Counted from the first letter of the stretch, positions 18,108-28,244 are shown. The stretch is 64,000 nucleotides of DNA from Flavobacterium sp. CF108 (GCF_900129795.1 NZ_FQWW01000005.1:124001-188000); one strand, 5' to 3'. Notes: a model not told the origin generated them from the sequence alone. A program made the numbers and translations.

Positions 18108-20447
18108 CTATAGTTTGGAAGAAGTTATCTCTTTCAATTCTCCATTTACTTTCACTTTTACTTTTGCTGGTATAGGAGATAATATTTCATATTTGATGAC
18201 TTTTCCTTTTTCCCATTTCATATTAATGGTAAAATTTCCTTCGGCTTTAAGCCCTTTTACTTCGCCTTCCTTTAACCAAACATCTGGCATAGCAGGTAAT
18301 AATTCAATAAATCCGGCGTGACTTTGAATCAGCATTTCGCCAATTCCTGCTGTGGCTCCAAAATTGCCATCAATTTGAAATGGCGGACCTGCCGAAAGTA
18401 AGTTTGGATAAACTCCTCCTCCTGCTCCATAATTAATATTGGTAGCTAATGTTGGTCTCAAAATTGTTTTTAATAATTTATACGCTCTGTTTCCTTCTTT
18501 CAAACGAGACCAAAACAGCATTTTATAAGCAATTGACCAGCTTGGCCCGTCATCTCCTCTAACTTCAAGAGTTTTTTTAGCTGCTTCGGCAAGTTCCGGC
18601 GTGCTTTCTGGAGTTATCAAAGAGGCCGGATATAATCCGTATAAATGAGAAATGTGACGATGCTGCGCGTCTGGTTCTTTATAAGGTTTTAGCCATTCCT
18701 GAATTCTTCCGTCAGGACTAATAACTCCCGGCGGCGGTAATAATTTTAATCTTTGTTCAAGATCATTGCTCAAATTTTTATCGATTCCCAGTTTTTGAGA
18801 GGCCGTGATTACATCATTAAATAATTCGCGAACAATTTGATTGTCAATTGTTGGCCCCATACAAACGTGAGCATCCTGACCATTTGGCAAGAAAAATGAA
18901 TTTTCTGGAGAAACTGATGGCGAAGTTACCAGCCAGCCCGTTATTGGATCTTTTACGAGCATACTGTTGTAAAATTGAGCAGCACCCTTTATGATTGGAT
19001 AAATTTCTGCTAAATAAGCCTTATCGTTTGTATACAAATAATGGTTCCATAAGTTGTTGCAAAGCCAGCCTGAACCTGCTTTTGCAATTCCCCATGAAGC
19101 ACTTTCACCCGGTTCTGTAAATCCCCAGACATTGGTAATTACATGCGCAACCCAGCCATCTGCATTATAGTAAGCTTTCGCTGTTTTTTCTCCGTAAGGA
19201 ACCATTCCTTTTACCAAATCTTTTAATGGAAGATTTAATTCTGAAAGATTCCCGGTTTCCAATGCCCAATGATTCATCTGAACATTTACGTCAAGATGAT
19301 AATCTCCGTTCCATGGTGTCTGCACCTGATACGCCCACAATCCTTGTAAATTTGGAGGTAATAATCCAACTCTTGTGCTGCTGATACTTAAATAACGTCC
19401 GTATTGATAAAACAAAACCGGAAGTTCCGTATCTAAATCTGGTTCTTTTAAAAAGACATCCAGACGTTCATTTGTAGGCAGTATTTTTTTATCTGATTTT
19501 CCAAAATTTAAAGCCACACGATTGAATAGTTTCTGATAATTCTGAATGTGAATTTTCTTCTGATCCTGATATTTCTTTTGAATTGCTGTATCTAAAATTT
19601 TATCTACAGAAGTTTCAAAACTTTTATCTTTAAAATCTGTTCCTGCGGATATGTAAAGCACCACTTCTGTTGCGTTTTTTATTTCAACTAAATTATTGGT
19701 ATATAAAGCTGTTCCATCTCTTGTTTTAGCTTTTACTTTGGCTTTATATTTCATTCCTTTTCCGTCAATTCCATTATTCAGCTGCCCTGTCATAACAAGA
19801 GAATTGTCGTTTTCATTTGCCGTTTTAAAATGTTCTTGTCGGTCTAACTGTACGGTAAAATTTAGTTTTCCTTTTTTACTTGAAGTCAGTTTTACAAAAA
19901 GGGCATCATCACCAAAACCTGCAAAATATTCACGTTTGTAAGTAACTCCGTCAATGGTAAATTGTGTTGCTGAGGCTGCGGTTTGTATGTTTAGGTTTCG
20001 GCTGTAATTTGTGGCTTCCGATTTAGTTTTGTAATCAAATTTCAGGGTCATATTTCCTAAAATCTGATAACACCCAAATTGTACATTTGCACCGTCTCCG
20101 CTTCCTGATCCCGGACCTGTGCAGACAAAATTTTCATTGATCAATTTCTCGGCTTCAGTATTTTTATCTGCTAAAAGCAATTCTCTTATTTGAGGCAGAA
20201 ATGAAAATGCTTTGTAATTGTTGGCATCTTGTGGTGATCCGCTCCAAAGGGTGATATCATTTAAAACCAATTTTTCGGTTGTAACACCGCCGTCGGGCAT
20301 AATTCCTAAACGTCCGTTTCCTAAGGGTAATGTTTCTTCCCATTGAGAGGCTGGTTTTTTATACCATAATTCTAACGGATTATTTTGCGAATAACCTAAA
20401 ATGGGGATTAGTATAAATAGTAATGCTTTGTATTTCTTGATATTCAT
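18108..20447 (-). CDS. GH95 family alpha-L-fucosidase / alpha-L-galactosidase
   Basis: 779 residues with a signal peptide (about 1-20). GH95 signatures: LPLGNGRLGIMPDGG near the N-terminus, IQEWLKPYKEPDAQHRHISH (E584, expected general acid) and PFQIDGNFGATAGIGEML (D693, expected base). The segment HLDVNVQMNHW has Asp386 and Asn388 where the bifidobacterial enzyme has two Asn residues that help the base. GH95 enzymes are inverting exo-enzymes that remove alpha-1,2-linked L-fucose or L-galactose from side chains such as those of xyloglucan or host glycans. Located in the minus-strand enzyme run behind SusCD. Confidence 0.9.
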   Translation of the reverse strand: MNIKKYKALLFILIPILGYSQNNPLELWYKKPASQWEETLPLGNGRLGIMPDGGVTTEKLVLNDITLWSGSPQDANNYKAFSFLPQIRELLLADKNTEAEKLINENFVCTGPGSGSGDGANVQFGCYQILGNMTLKFDYKTKSEATNYSRNLNIQTAASATQFTIDGVTYKREYFAGFGDDALFVKLTSSKKGKLNFTVQLDRQEHFKTANENDNSLVMTGQLNNGIDGKGMKYKAKVKAKTRDGTALYTNNLVEIKNATEVVLYISAGTDFKDKSFETSVDKILDTAIQKKYQDQKKIHIQNYQKLFNRVALNFGKSDKKILPTNERLDVFLKEPDLDTELPVLFYQYGRYLSISSTRVGLLPPNLQGLWAYQVQTPWNGDYHLDVNVQMNHWALETGNLSELNLPLKDLVKGMVPYGEKTAKAYYNADGWVAHVITNVWGFTEPGESASWGIAKAGSGWLCNNLWNHYLYTNDKAYLAEIYPIIKGAAQFYNSMLVKDPITGWLVTSPSVSPENSFFLPNGQDAHVCMGPTIDNQIVRELFNDVITASQKLGIDKNLSNDLEQRLKLLPPPGVISPDGRIQEWLKPYKEPDAQHRHISHLYGLYPASLITPESTPELAEAAKKTLEVRGDDGPSWSIAYKMLFWSRLKEGNRAYKLLKTILRPTLATNINYGAGGGVYPNLLSAGPPFQIDGNFGATAGIGEMLIQSHAGFIELLPAMPDVWLKEGEVKGLKAEGNFTINMKWEKGKVIKYEILSPIPAKVKVKVNGELKEITSSKL

Positions 20448-20478
20448 GTTGCTTTGTTTGTGCTAATCTTAAAAAATA

Positions 20479-20505
20479 CCTACAAGGTTTTGGAAACCTT
20501 GCAGG
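20479..20505. repeat. 27-bp intergenic palindrome, copy 5
   Basis: CCTACAAGG-TTTTGGAAA-CCTTGCAGG, in the 70-bp gap between the GH2 stop and the GH95 start. Confidence 0.75.
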
Positions 20506-20517
20506 ATTTAAGACTGA

Positions 20518-23463
20518 TTATTTATTATAAGGAGTCGCTTTTACAACTGGTTTTTCTCCATTTTTTAAAGCTAATTCATCAAATTCTATTGTAACTTCTT
20601 TGCTCTCTCCTTTTAACAAGGTAAAGTAACTATCGCTTACAATTGCGGGTAATATTTGAGTTCCGGATTTTTCATTTACTGCTTGTATCTGGATTCCGAA
20701 TGCAATTCCTGAAGGGCTTGAAATCTTCGATTTAATAACATACTTCCCGTTTTGTTTTACCACTTTACTGGAAACATTTACGTTTGCTTTTGGCAATTTA
20801 TTTAATTCTGTGAAATCTTTCATATTAGAACCTCTCCAATAAAAATTCTCACTCATTACTTTATTCTGTGCATCTTTTAGTTTTAATCGGATGAAATGTA
20901 CCGGACTTAAACTTGAAGTATCGGCATTAGTTTCTGCTCCAAAAACTTTGAAATCATACAAGGAATATCCCCAGCCTGAACCTCTTTTTATTCCCAACAT
21001 TCGAACATAACGGCCTTTTGTTTCATCAAACGAAATATTCTGAAGTCCTTGTTTTCCATCTTTAATCGTACTTACATCTGTCCAGTTTTTGGCATCTGTA
21101 CTTATTTGAATTTTATATTCTTTTCCGAATGCATTTTCCCAGTTTAAAACTACGCGATTGATGATATATTCGTTTTCAAGATCGACATAAACCCATTCGT
21201 CATCTGTTGATTTACTTGCCCAGCGGGTATTTGAATCGCCGTCTGTAATATCTTTAGTGTTTCCGCCATCTGTTGAAGATGCAATAACATTTTTTTGAAA
21301 CGCTAAATCTTTCTGATTAGAGTAAAACGGAATTACAAAACTTTCTGTCGCTGTATTTGAATAAGAATCTACAATGGCATTTTGATTGAACTTCGCTACA
21401 GATTTTCCATCTAAATTATAAACCGTTGCTTCGGCAGTCAAATTCTTGAAATCAGTTCCGGTGGTATTGATTACTTTTACCGAATTATTTACCGGACTCC
21501 ATTGAATATGCATAGGTTCACAAGCCGATTTTACGCCCCAATAAGCTCCTGTTAAATCATAGTAATAATCGTAAGTCTGCCAAACCATACTTGGATAAGA
21601 GGACTGACTCATCCAGATCATTATCCCCGAAGCGTCTTCCCACATATGGTCTAACCAGCCTTCGTACATGGCTTTGTTGGTTTCGATATTTAATAATTGG
21701 GCTTTTCTGGTGTATTCTTCCAGATTATTTGGCTTGCCGTAACGTTCTGTTATGCTTTTATCATAATTATCGGGAGAAGCATTAAAGGCTTTTTGTCCGA
21801 AGAAATGTTTATCCCACATATCGTTTCTTGGCCACCAGTCTTTTTCGGGAATAAATTTTTTGAAACTTTCTATATTCGGAAAAACGGCTGTACCAATTTC
21901 TGATCTTAAACCCCAGCTTGGGCCGTCTCCTGTTCCCACATAAGGTTCCGGATATTTTGTAAAATAAAACCTTGGATCTTTATTACCCCAAAGCCCGCTG
22001 CCGCTTAAGTTTCCTGTATTAGAACAAGGCTGATAATAACGGTCGTTGTTGTCAAAAGTTTTAATGTTTTCAGCAATCCATCCATTAAGCGGAGGCTGTG
22101 GTAAACCTTCATTGTTACCGCACCAAATAGCGATACTCGCATGATTTCTAACTCGTTTTATTTTCTCAATTACATTGCTGTTGAAAACGTGAATATCTAA
22201 AGGAAGATTCGGATTTGCATTTAGCCAAAAATCATCCCAAACCATAATTCCATATTTATCACAAGCCTGATAAAATTCATCATCTGTTGTTGATCCTAAC
22301 CAGTTACGAATAATATTGTAATTCATTTCTTTGTGAAGTTTGACTTTCAAGTCGTATTCTTCACCTCTGCAGCGAAGCATATACTCACTCATTCCCCAAT
22401 TTCCTCCTTTAAGAAAAACGCGTTTTCCGTTAATCGAAATATGCAAAACACCGCCTTCTGTATCGTAAGTATACTTTTTGATTCCGAAAGTTATTTTTTG
22501 GGAATCAGAAACTACATCTCCAATTTTAAAAGTGAATTGGCAGGTATATAAATTAGGATCTCCGTAACCATTTGGCCACCATAATTTAGGATTTTGAATC
22601 GAAAGTTCCGGAAACTGTTCTTTGCTTAATTTTACACTTGTAACTGCATTGGCATCAAGACTTATTTTTTTAGAAAAAGTAATATTTCCAGGCATTATTA
22701 CGCCTGTTAAAACTCCTTCCTGATTTTGTGCAGATGAATTTTTAAGGTCGACTTTTACATCTAAATCTGCACGGGCGTTAGTTGGCAGATTTGTATGAAC
22801 CCAAGGATCTGCAATTGTTACTTTATCTGTATTGCTTAAAAATACATCATCTGTAATTCCTGAATTTAATCCCGGAACATACGGCATCCAGTCCCAGCCG
22901 GCGCTTGAAATATATGTTGGGCTTCCGTAATTGTTTAAAGGCTGTTTTGGAATACTTACTAAAATCGTCAGCACATTTTTTGCTTTACGATGCACCAATT
23001 TTGTAACATCAAATTTACCACGCTGCATCATTCCGCTGAGCGTGGCTAGTTTTTTTCCGTTGAGGTAAATATCACCTTCGCGATTGATTCCTTCAAAGTT
23101 GAGCCAGATAATTTCTTTGGTAAAATTTTCGGGAATACTAAATTCTGAACGATACCAAAAACTGCGGTCGTATTTTGATTTATCGACCTGATAAATATTG
23201 TCGCCAAAATTGGGGTCTTTTTCTAAACCGCTTACTACATAAGAATTAAAAACCGTACCCGGAACTACTGCTTTTACCCAGTCTTTATCTGAATAATCTG
23301 CAGCAGTTATTTTAAGGCTGTCTTTTCCTAATTCTGCCTGCGGTTTTACTTTCCAGACAATATCTGAAGAATTTAGACTTACTTTATTCTGAGCATAAAA
23401 ATGGAACGATAAGGCATTTAAAACAAATAAAGTGATATAAACCTGAATTGTATTGAATTTCAT
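20518..23463 (-). CDS. GH2 family exo-glycosidase (beta-mannosidase or exo-beta-glucosaminidase-like) with F5/8C domain
   Basis: 981 residues from the ATG at 23463, whose product starts with a clear signal peptide; an upstream ATG at 23511 would put a non-signal extension before it. Layout: sugar-binding jelly roll (about 55-215), Ig-like domain (about 220-330), (beta/alpha)8 barrel (about 335-640) with acid/base E452 in IWCGNNEG and nucleophile E522 in GLRSEIG. An F5/8 type C (CBM32-like) domain at about 718-843 is inserted before the final Ig-like region. The catalytic motifs are those of the mannosidase/CsxA branch of GH2 rather than LacZ. Probably periplasmic. Which sugar (mannose or glucosamine) is removed is not decided by sequence. 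Confidence 0.88.
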   Translation of the reverse strand: MKFNTIQVYITLFVLNALSFHFYAQNKVSLNSSDIVWKVKPQAELGKDSLKITAADYSDKDWVKAVVPGTVFNSYVVSGLEKDPNFGDNIYQVDKSKYDRSFWYRSEFSIPENFTKEIIWLNFEGINREGDIYLNGKKLATLSGMMQRGKFDVTKLVHRKAKNVLTILVSIPKQPLNNYGSPTYISSAGWDWMPYVPGLNSGITDDVFLSNTDKVTIADPWVHTNLPTNARADLDVKVDLKNSSAQNQEGVLTGVIMPGNITFSKKISLDANAVTSVKLSKEQFPELSIQNPKLWWPNGYGDPNLYTCQFTFKIGDVVSDSQKITFGIKKYTYDTEGGVLHISINGKRVFLKGGNWGMSEYMLRCRGEEYDLKVKLHKEMNYNIIRNWLGSTTDDEFYQACDKYGIMVWDDFWLNANPNLPLDIHVFNSNVIEKIKRVRNHASIAIWCGNNEGLPQPPLNGWIAENIKTFDNNDRYYQPCSNTGNLSGSGLWGNKDPRFYFTKYPEPYVGTGDGPSWGLRSEIGTAVFPNIESFKKFIPEKDWWPRNDMWDKHFFGQKAFNASPDNYDKSITERYGKPNNLEEYTRKAQLLNIETNKAMYEGWLDHMWEDASGIMIWMSQSSYPSMVWQTYDYYYDLTGAYWGVKSACEPMHIQWSPVNNSVKVINTTGTDFKNLTAEATVYNLDGKSVAKFNQNAIVDSYSNTATESFVIPFYSNQKDLAFQKNVIASSTDGGNTKDITDGDSNTRWASKSTDDEWVYVDLENEYIINRVVLNWENAFGKEYKIQISTDAKNWTDVSTIKDGKQGLQNISFDETKGRYVRMLGIKRGSGWGYSLYDFKVFGAETNADTSSLSPVHFIRLKLKDAQNKVMSENFYWRGSNMKDFTELNKLPKANVNVSSKVVKQNGKYVIKSKISSPSGIAFGIQIQAVNEKSGTQILPAIVSDSYFTLLKGESKEVTIEFDELALKNGEKPVVKATPYNK

Positions 23464-23503
23464 ATTGTTATTTGAATGATGAAAAATTGTAACTAAAAAT
23501 AAG

Positions 23504-23576
23504 AATGCCATTTTGGAATAAGTTTTTCTAACAGAATTCTCAGGACTGTTTTATTACCTATACCCAAAATGGCATT
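23504..23576. repeat. 13-bp inverted repeat between susD and GH2 genes
   Basis: AATGCCATTTTGG (23504-23516) and CCAAAATGGCATT (23564-23576) are perfect inverted copies with a 47-base loop, in the 195-base gap between the susD-like stop and the GH2 start. This could be an RNA hairpin that lowers expression of the enzyme genes relative to SusCD, or a protein site. Confidence 0.55.
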
Positions 23577-23658
23577 ACAAATCAAAAACTGTGATTATTA
23601 ACCAAAAAATCACATAACCAAACGATAAAAACTATTTTAAAAACTTGTCTGAATGATA

Positions 23659-25191
23659 TTAATAACCAGGATTTTGATCTTCTGGGTTTATCTCATCATT
23701 AAGCTTGATTTCTCCAATAGGAATAGGATAACGGTTATGAAATGCGGCAATTGTACCGTTTTGTTTTGCCCATTTGTTGCGGACACTTACTAATTCTACC
23801 AATTTTCCTGTACGAATAAGATCCATTCTTCTCCAGCCTTCAAATGCTAATTCACGCATACGTTCATCAAGAATTTGATCTCTAAACTGAGATTGAGAAA
23901 GTCCGCTCCACTTCATTGCTGCAGGTAATGTTCCTCCAAAAGCTCTTGTACGAACCTGATTAACATATCCTTCGGCTTCTGGTGTGCTTCCTAATTCATT
24001 TAAACATTCTGCGTAGTTAAGTAATACATCCGAGTATCTGATGTATGCTTTATTTTTTCCTGAATTCCAAAACGATTGTCTTCCATCTACACGAATATCT
24101 TCGTATTTTTTAATGTGTGGATCCAATTCGTCTCCGCCAAAACCAGCAGGAAGTGTTGGTTTAACTCCCTTATAAGTAAAATCATAACGGATACTCGCCG
24201 CTTTACGTACATCACCAGCTTCCCATAATCCTCCGTCAGTTTTGTCTTTATAACAATATTGAGTAGGAAGTATAAGGTCATAACCTCCAAAATAAGCATA
24301 TTGGTCCATATTTGCCAAAACTCTTGAACCTGTCTGCCATTGTATCTGGTTGTTATCAGGCCAGTTATTATTATACTGCCATTCATATAAAGATTCTGAA
24401 GAATTAGCATGATCCGGACTAAAAACATCTGCGTAATTAGGCAGTAAACTGTACTTGCCAGATTTAATAACTTCTTCAAACCATTGCTTTGCTTTAGTAA
24501 AATCACGGTATCCTGACGCTTCTGGAGCATATAGATATACTTTTCCTAAAAGTGCCTGAGCTACACCTTTTGCAGGAAATGCAGGATTGCTTTGTGTTAC
24601 AGGAAGTTTTTGAATTGCTCTTTCTAAATCGGCAACTATAGTAGAATAAACTAAATTCAGAGGCTGACGTTTTAAACCATATTCTGCAGTTTTTGCTTTA
24701 TCATTAATAGGTATTTCGCCCCAATATTGCGTAAGTTCAAACATTAACGTTGCTCTTAAAAAACTAGCTTCGCCCATTAAAAGGTCACGTTTTGCACTAT
24801 CTTCTTCGGTATTGATCAATAATGCTCTAACAGATTGTGCAGCTACTTCAATTACTGGCCATCTGTCATTCCACAATTGCCCAATTGGCTGATTTTCCTG
24901 GCTTAAAAAACCATTGTATAAATCAAGTCCCGCCTGGTTTGCATCTCCGGTTACCTGCAAAGCTCCTTGTTGTGCTTCGTCTGTACCTAGAGAAGCATAA
25001 AGTCCTGCACGGTCTTTTTGCATATTTCTCCAATTCGTTATAGCTCCCAAAAGAACAGGCTCTATTTTACCTAAACTGCCATATGCCTGTGCAGCAGTAA
25101 GTGAACTTTTAGGCTCTTCTTCTAAAAAATCTGAAGAACAGGAAGCTGATAATATTGCTAAGGCCATAAAGGCTATAATTTTTGCTTTCAT
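23659..25191 (-). CDS. SusD/RagB-family glycan-binding outer-membrane lipoprotein
   Basis: 510 residues. Lipoprotein signal with the lipid-accepting Cys at residue 18 (ILSASCSSDF), then the TPR-rich SusD fold. The C-terminal half carries typical blocks (AYIRYSDVLLNYAECLNELG and LDERMRELAFEGWRRMDLIRTG). SusD proteins sit on the cell surface as a lid on the SusC channel and bind the target oligosaccharide. The gene follows the SusC-like gene by 26 bases on the same strand, forming the canonical pair. Confidence 0.95.
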   Translation of the reverse strand: MKAKIIAFMALAILSASCSSDFLEEEPKSSLTAAQAYGSLGKIEPVLLGAITNWRNMQKDRAGLYASLGTDEAQQGALQVTGDANQAGLDLYNGFLSQENQPIGQLWNDRWPVIEVAAQSVRALLINTEEDSAKRDLLMGEASFLRATLMFELTQYWGEIPINDKAKTAEYGLKRQPLNLVYSTIVADLERAIQKLPVTQSNPAFPAKGVAQALLGKVYLYAPEASGYRDFTKAKQWFEEVIKSGKYSLLPNYADVFSPDHANSSESLYEWQYNNNWPDNNQIQWQTGSRVLANMDQYAYFGGYDLILPTQYCYKDKTDGGLWEAGDVRKAASIRYDFTYKGVKPTLPAGFGGDELDPHIKKYEDIRVDGRQSFWNSGKNKAYIRYSDVLLNYAECLNELGSTPEAEGYVNQVRTRAFGGTLPAAMKWSGLSQSQFRDQILDERMRELAFEGWRRMDLIRTGKLVELVSVRNKWAKQNGTIAAFHNRYPIPIGEIKLNDEINPEDQNPGY

Positions 25192-25217
25192 AAAAATAAT
25201 TTTTAAAATTAATTTGA

Positions 25218-28200
25218 TTAAAGAGATACATTTAATCCCATAACTACCATTCTAGATAAAGGATAAGAATCTCCTCCCTCAGGATCATAACCTTTATACT
25301 TAGTTATAATAAATAGATTAGATCCCGTTACATAAAACCTTACATTTTTAAGAAAAACACTATCTGCAACTTTATCTTGTAATGTATACGATAATGTAAG
25401 TGCATTTAATCTTAGGAATGAAGCATCTTGTATTGCCTTATCTGTCTCACCTAAAGTGTATCTTCCTCCTCCATAATAAGCTCTTGGTACATCTGTATTG
25501 GTATTGGTTGGAGTCCAACGATCCAAAAGATCTGTATGTGCAGCACTCATTCCTCCTGAGTTCATATAACTTTCGTAAATACCACTTGGCCTTTTACCTC
25601 CTATTGAATAAGCAAATACTGCATTTAATGCAAAACCTTTATAATTAAGATCTGTAGAAAAACCTCCATAATAATCAGGATTCAAATCACCAACCACGTA
25701 TCTGTCTTTATCGTTTATTACACCATCACCATTACGGTCTTTAATTTTAATATCCCCAGCCTGAACAGTTCGGCTTCCATAATTTACTCCACTAAGGTTT
25801 TCTCCCTGCTGTGCAATACCATCATATTGAAATACATAAACTGTGTTTACCGATTGACCTAAGAAAAAGTTTCCAGTACGCTGAATCTCATTGTTACTAT
25901 AACCACCCAAGTTGTATATCTCTGTAGCATCTCCATAAAGTTTTGTAACCTTATTTTTTGCCGATGATATATTGGCAGAAACATTCCATTTAAAATCTTT
26001 GTTTTTAATAATGTCACCGCTAAGTTCTAATTCTATACCCTCATTAGTTGTAGAACCAATATTATCCAGCTTATATTTATATCCAGATGAAACCGGCATA
26101 TTACGCAGCATTAAAAGATCGTCATTATTTATATGGAAATAATTAGCACTTGCAGTAAGTCTGTTTTGAAAGAAACCAGCATCCAATCCAACATTGAATT
26201 GTTTTTGTTTTTCCCATTTTAAATCAAAATTATCAATATAATTATCAGACACATAAGTCCCAGAATTATTACTAACTTGTGCATTATATAAGGCAAAATA
26301 TCTGTAAGCATCTACATTTTGATTACCCACCATACCGTAACCTACACGAAATTTAAGCTGATTTAATTTTTCAAATCCTGAAAGGAAATTTTCTTTAGCA
26401 ATATCCCAGCTTCCTGCTATTGAAGGGAAAGTTCCCCACTTATTATTTGGACCAAATTTAGAAGAACCATCTCTTCTTATTGTACCTGTAATATTATATT
26501 TGCCATCATAAGTATAGTTCGCTCTTGCAAAATACGATTGGTTTGAATAATCTGTAAAATTCGAACCTAACTGTGCATTATCTTTTTGATATGCTCCTGA
26601 TAATGCCATATAGGTCAAATCATCGCTAACAAATCCGCGAGCTCTAACATCAGTAGTATTTCCTGAATTACTCATTACAGAAAATCCTCCCATTACACTT
26701 ACGTCATGCTTTGCAACAAAAACTTTGCTATAACTTACGGTATTATCCCACTGATAATTAAATTGTGAATATCTATAGTGGTGCGCTTCCCCATTCATAG
26801 AATTTCTAAGTGACTGTCCTGTGTAACTTGGTACATAATCAAAATTTGCCTGATCTGTAATATCTACAGATAAATTGGTTCTGATATCAAGTCCTTTTAC
26901 TGGTTTTGCACTTAAAAAATTACTGCTTGTAATTCTATTACGTGTACTTGTATTTATGATATCAAGACTTTTTATCGGATTATAAAGGTTTTGGTCAAAT
27001 ACTTCACCGTATCTAAGATAAGTAGCCTTAGGGTCTATAGGCAATAATGGATTTGCTCCCAATGCCACACCAAAAGCACTGCCTTCCTGATAATCACTCT
27101 TACTTCTTGAAAAAGTAGTATTGGTACCAAACTGCAGCCATGATTTTAAATCCTGCGTAAGGTTAATTTTTCCATTATATCTTTTAAAATCAGAATTTTT
27201 AAGAAGTCCTTCCTGGTTAACATAATTAAAACTTACGAAATAAGTTCCCTTTTCTCCCCCGCCGCTAAAACTTAAATTATGATTTGTTTGAAAACCTGAA
27301 CGCGTTACCTGATCCAGCCAATTGTAACTTTTACCAGTTCTGTAAGATTCCAGTTCATAAGGTGCAAATACAGTCGAACCATCTGATTTAATTTGATTAA
27401 CATAAGCAGCACGATCAGCTCCAGGATTCTCATCCATATAACGATTTGCATAAGCATCAACTCTTAGATCAAATAACTGCTGGCCATTCATCAACGGGAT
27501 AGTTTTTGCAAATTCAGATACACCTGTCCATGTATCATACTGTATTTTTGCTTCACCCGATCTTGAACCTTTTTTTGTCGTAATTACGATTACTCCATTA
27601 GCTGCTCTTGAACCATATAGTGCAGTAGCAGAAGCATCTTTAAGAACTTCCATACTCGCAATATCGTCAGGATTAATGTTTTCAAAATTACTGTCGGTAA
27701 CTAAACCATCGATTACAAATATTGGGTTACCGCCAAAGTTCAAAGAGTTATTACCTCTAATTCTTATTGAACCTGTTTGACCAGGCACAGCACTTTGCTG
27801 CACATATACTCCAGAGGCACGTCCTTGCAGCGCCTGCACTACGTTTGGAGTAGGAACCTCTCTAAGCTTATCGCCAGAAACGCTGCTTACTGCACCCGTT
27901 AAATCTCCTTTTTTCATTGAGGCTCCAACTATTACTATTTCATTTAATTCCTGTGGACTTGGAATTAAAGAGACATTAATTTCCGATTTATTGGCTGCAA
28001 CGGTCTGCGTATTAAATCCTATAAACTTGAACTCTAAAGTTGAGCCGGATTTAACGTTTGACAATTTATAACTGCCATCTATGTCTGTTACTGTAGAATT
28101 CTGTGTACCTTTTACCAGAATTGTGGCACCCGGCAATGGTAAATTTTCATTATCTGTAACTTTACCGGTTATGGTTTGGGAGTAAAGTGTCCCGACTGAC

Positions 28201-28244
28201 ATCATAACTACTAAGAAGCATAAGTATCTTATTGCAATTCTCAT
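25218..28244 (-). CDS. SusC/RagA-family TonB-linked outer-membrane transporter
   Basis: 1008 residues. Signal peptide (about 1-22), carboxypeptidase-regulatory-like domain (about 24-100), TonB box region, plug domain (about 110-230, with GSIRIRGNNSLNFGG and SMEVLKDASATALYGSRAAN) and a large barrel. There is no N-terminal STN domain, so it should not signal to an ECF sigma/anti-sigma pair. It imports oligosaccharides released at the cell surface together with the SusD-like partner. It heads a minus-strand run with SusD, GH2, GH95 and GH92. A repeated TATAG element lies upstream near the likely promoter. Confidence 0.95.
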   Translation of the reverse strand: MRIAIRYLCFLVVMMSVGTLYSQTITGKVTDNENLPLPGATILVKGTQNSTVTDIDGSYKLSNVKSGSTLEFKFIGFNTQTVAANKSEINVSLIPSPQELNEIVIVGASMKKGDLTGAVSSVSGDKLREVPTPNVVQALQGRASGVYVQQSAVPGQTGSIRIRGNNSLNFGGNPIFVIDGLVTDSNFENINPDDIASMEVLKDASATALYGSRAANGVIVITTKKGSRSGEAKIQYDTWTGVSEFAKTIPLMNGQQLFDLRVDAYANRYMDENPGADRAAYVNQIKSDGSTVFAPYELESYRTGKSYNWLDQVTRSGFQTNHNLSFSGGGEKGTYFVSFNYVNQEGLLKNSDFKRYNGKINLTQDLKSWLQFGTNTTFSRSKSDYQEGSAFGVALGANPLLPIDPKATYLRYGEVFDQNLYNPIKSLDIINTSTRNRITSSNFLSAKPVKGLDIRTNLSVDITDQANFDYVPSYTGQSLRNSMNGEAHHYRYSQFNYQWDNTVSYSKVFVAKHDVSVMGGFSVMSNSGNTTDVRARGFVSDDLTYMALSGAYQKDNAQLGSNFTDYSNQSYFARANYTYDGKYNITGTIRRDGSSKFGPNNKWGTFPSIAGSWDIAKENFLSGFEKLNQLKFRVGYGMVGNQNVDAYRYFALYNAQVSNNSGTYVSDNYIDNFDLKWEKQKQFNVGLDAGFFQNRLTASANYFHINNDDLLMLRNMPVSSGYKYKLDNIGSTTNEGIELELSGDIIKNKDFKWNVSANISSAKNKVTKLYGDATEIYNLGGYSNNEIQRTGNFFLGQSVNTVYVFQYDGIAQQGENLSGVNYGSRTVQAGDIKIKDRNGDGVINDKDRYVVGDLNPDYYGGFSTDLNYKGFALNAVFAYSIGGKRPSGIYESYMNSGGMSAAHTDLLDRWTPTNTNTDVPRAYYGGGRYTLGETDKAIQDASFLRLNALTLSYTLQDKVADSVFLKNVRFYVTGSNLFIITKYKGYDPEGGDSYPLSRMVVMGLNVSL

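Noticed and set aside
24087..24530. 147-codon open frame on the minus strand within the SusD-like gene
   Set aside because: Same-strand alternative frame inside a full-length SusD gene; composition is frame-shifted and no family is recognisable.
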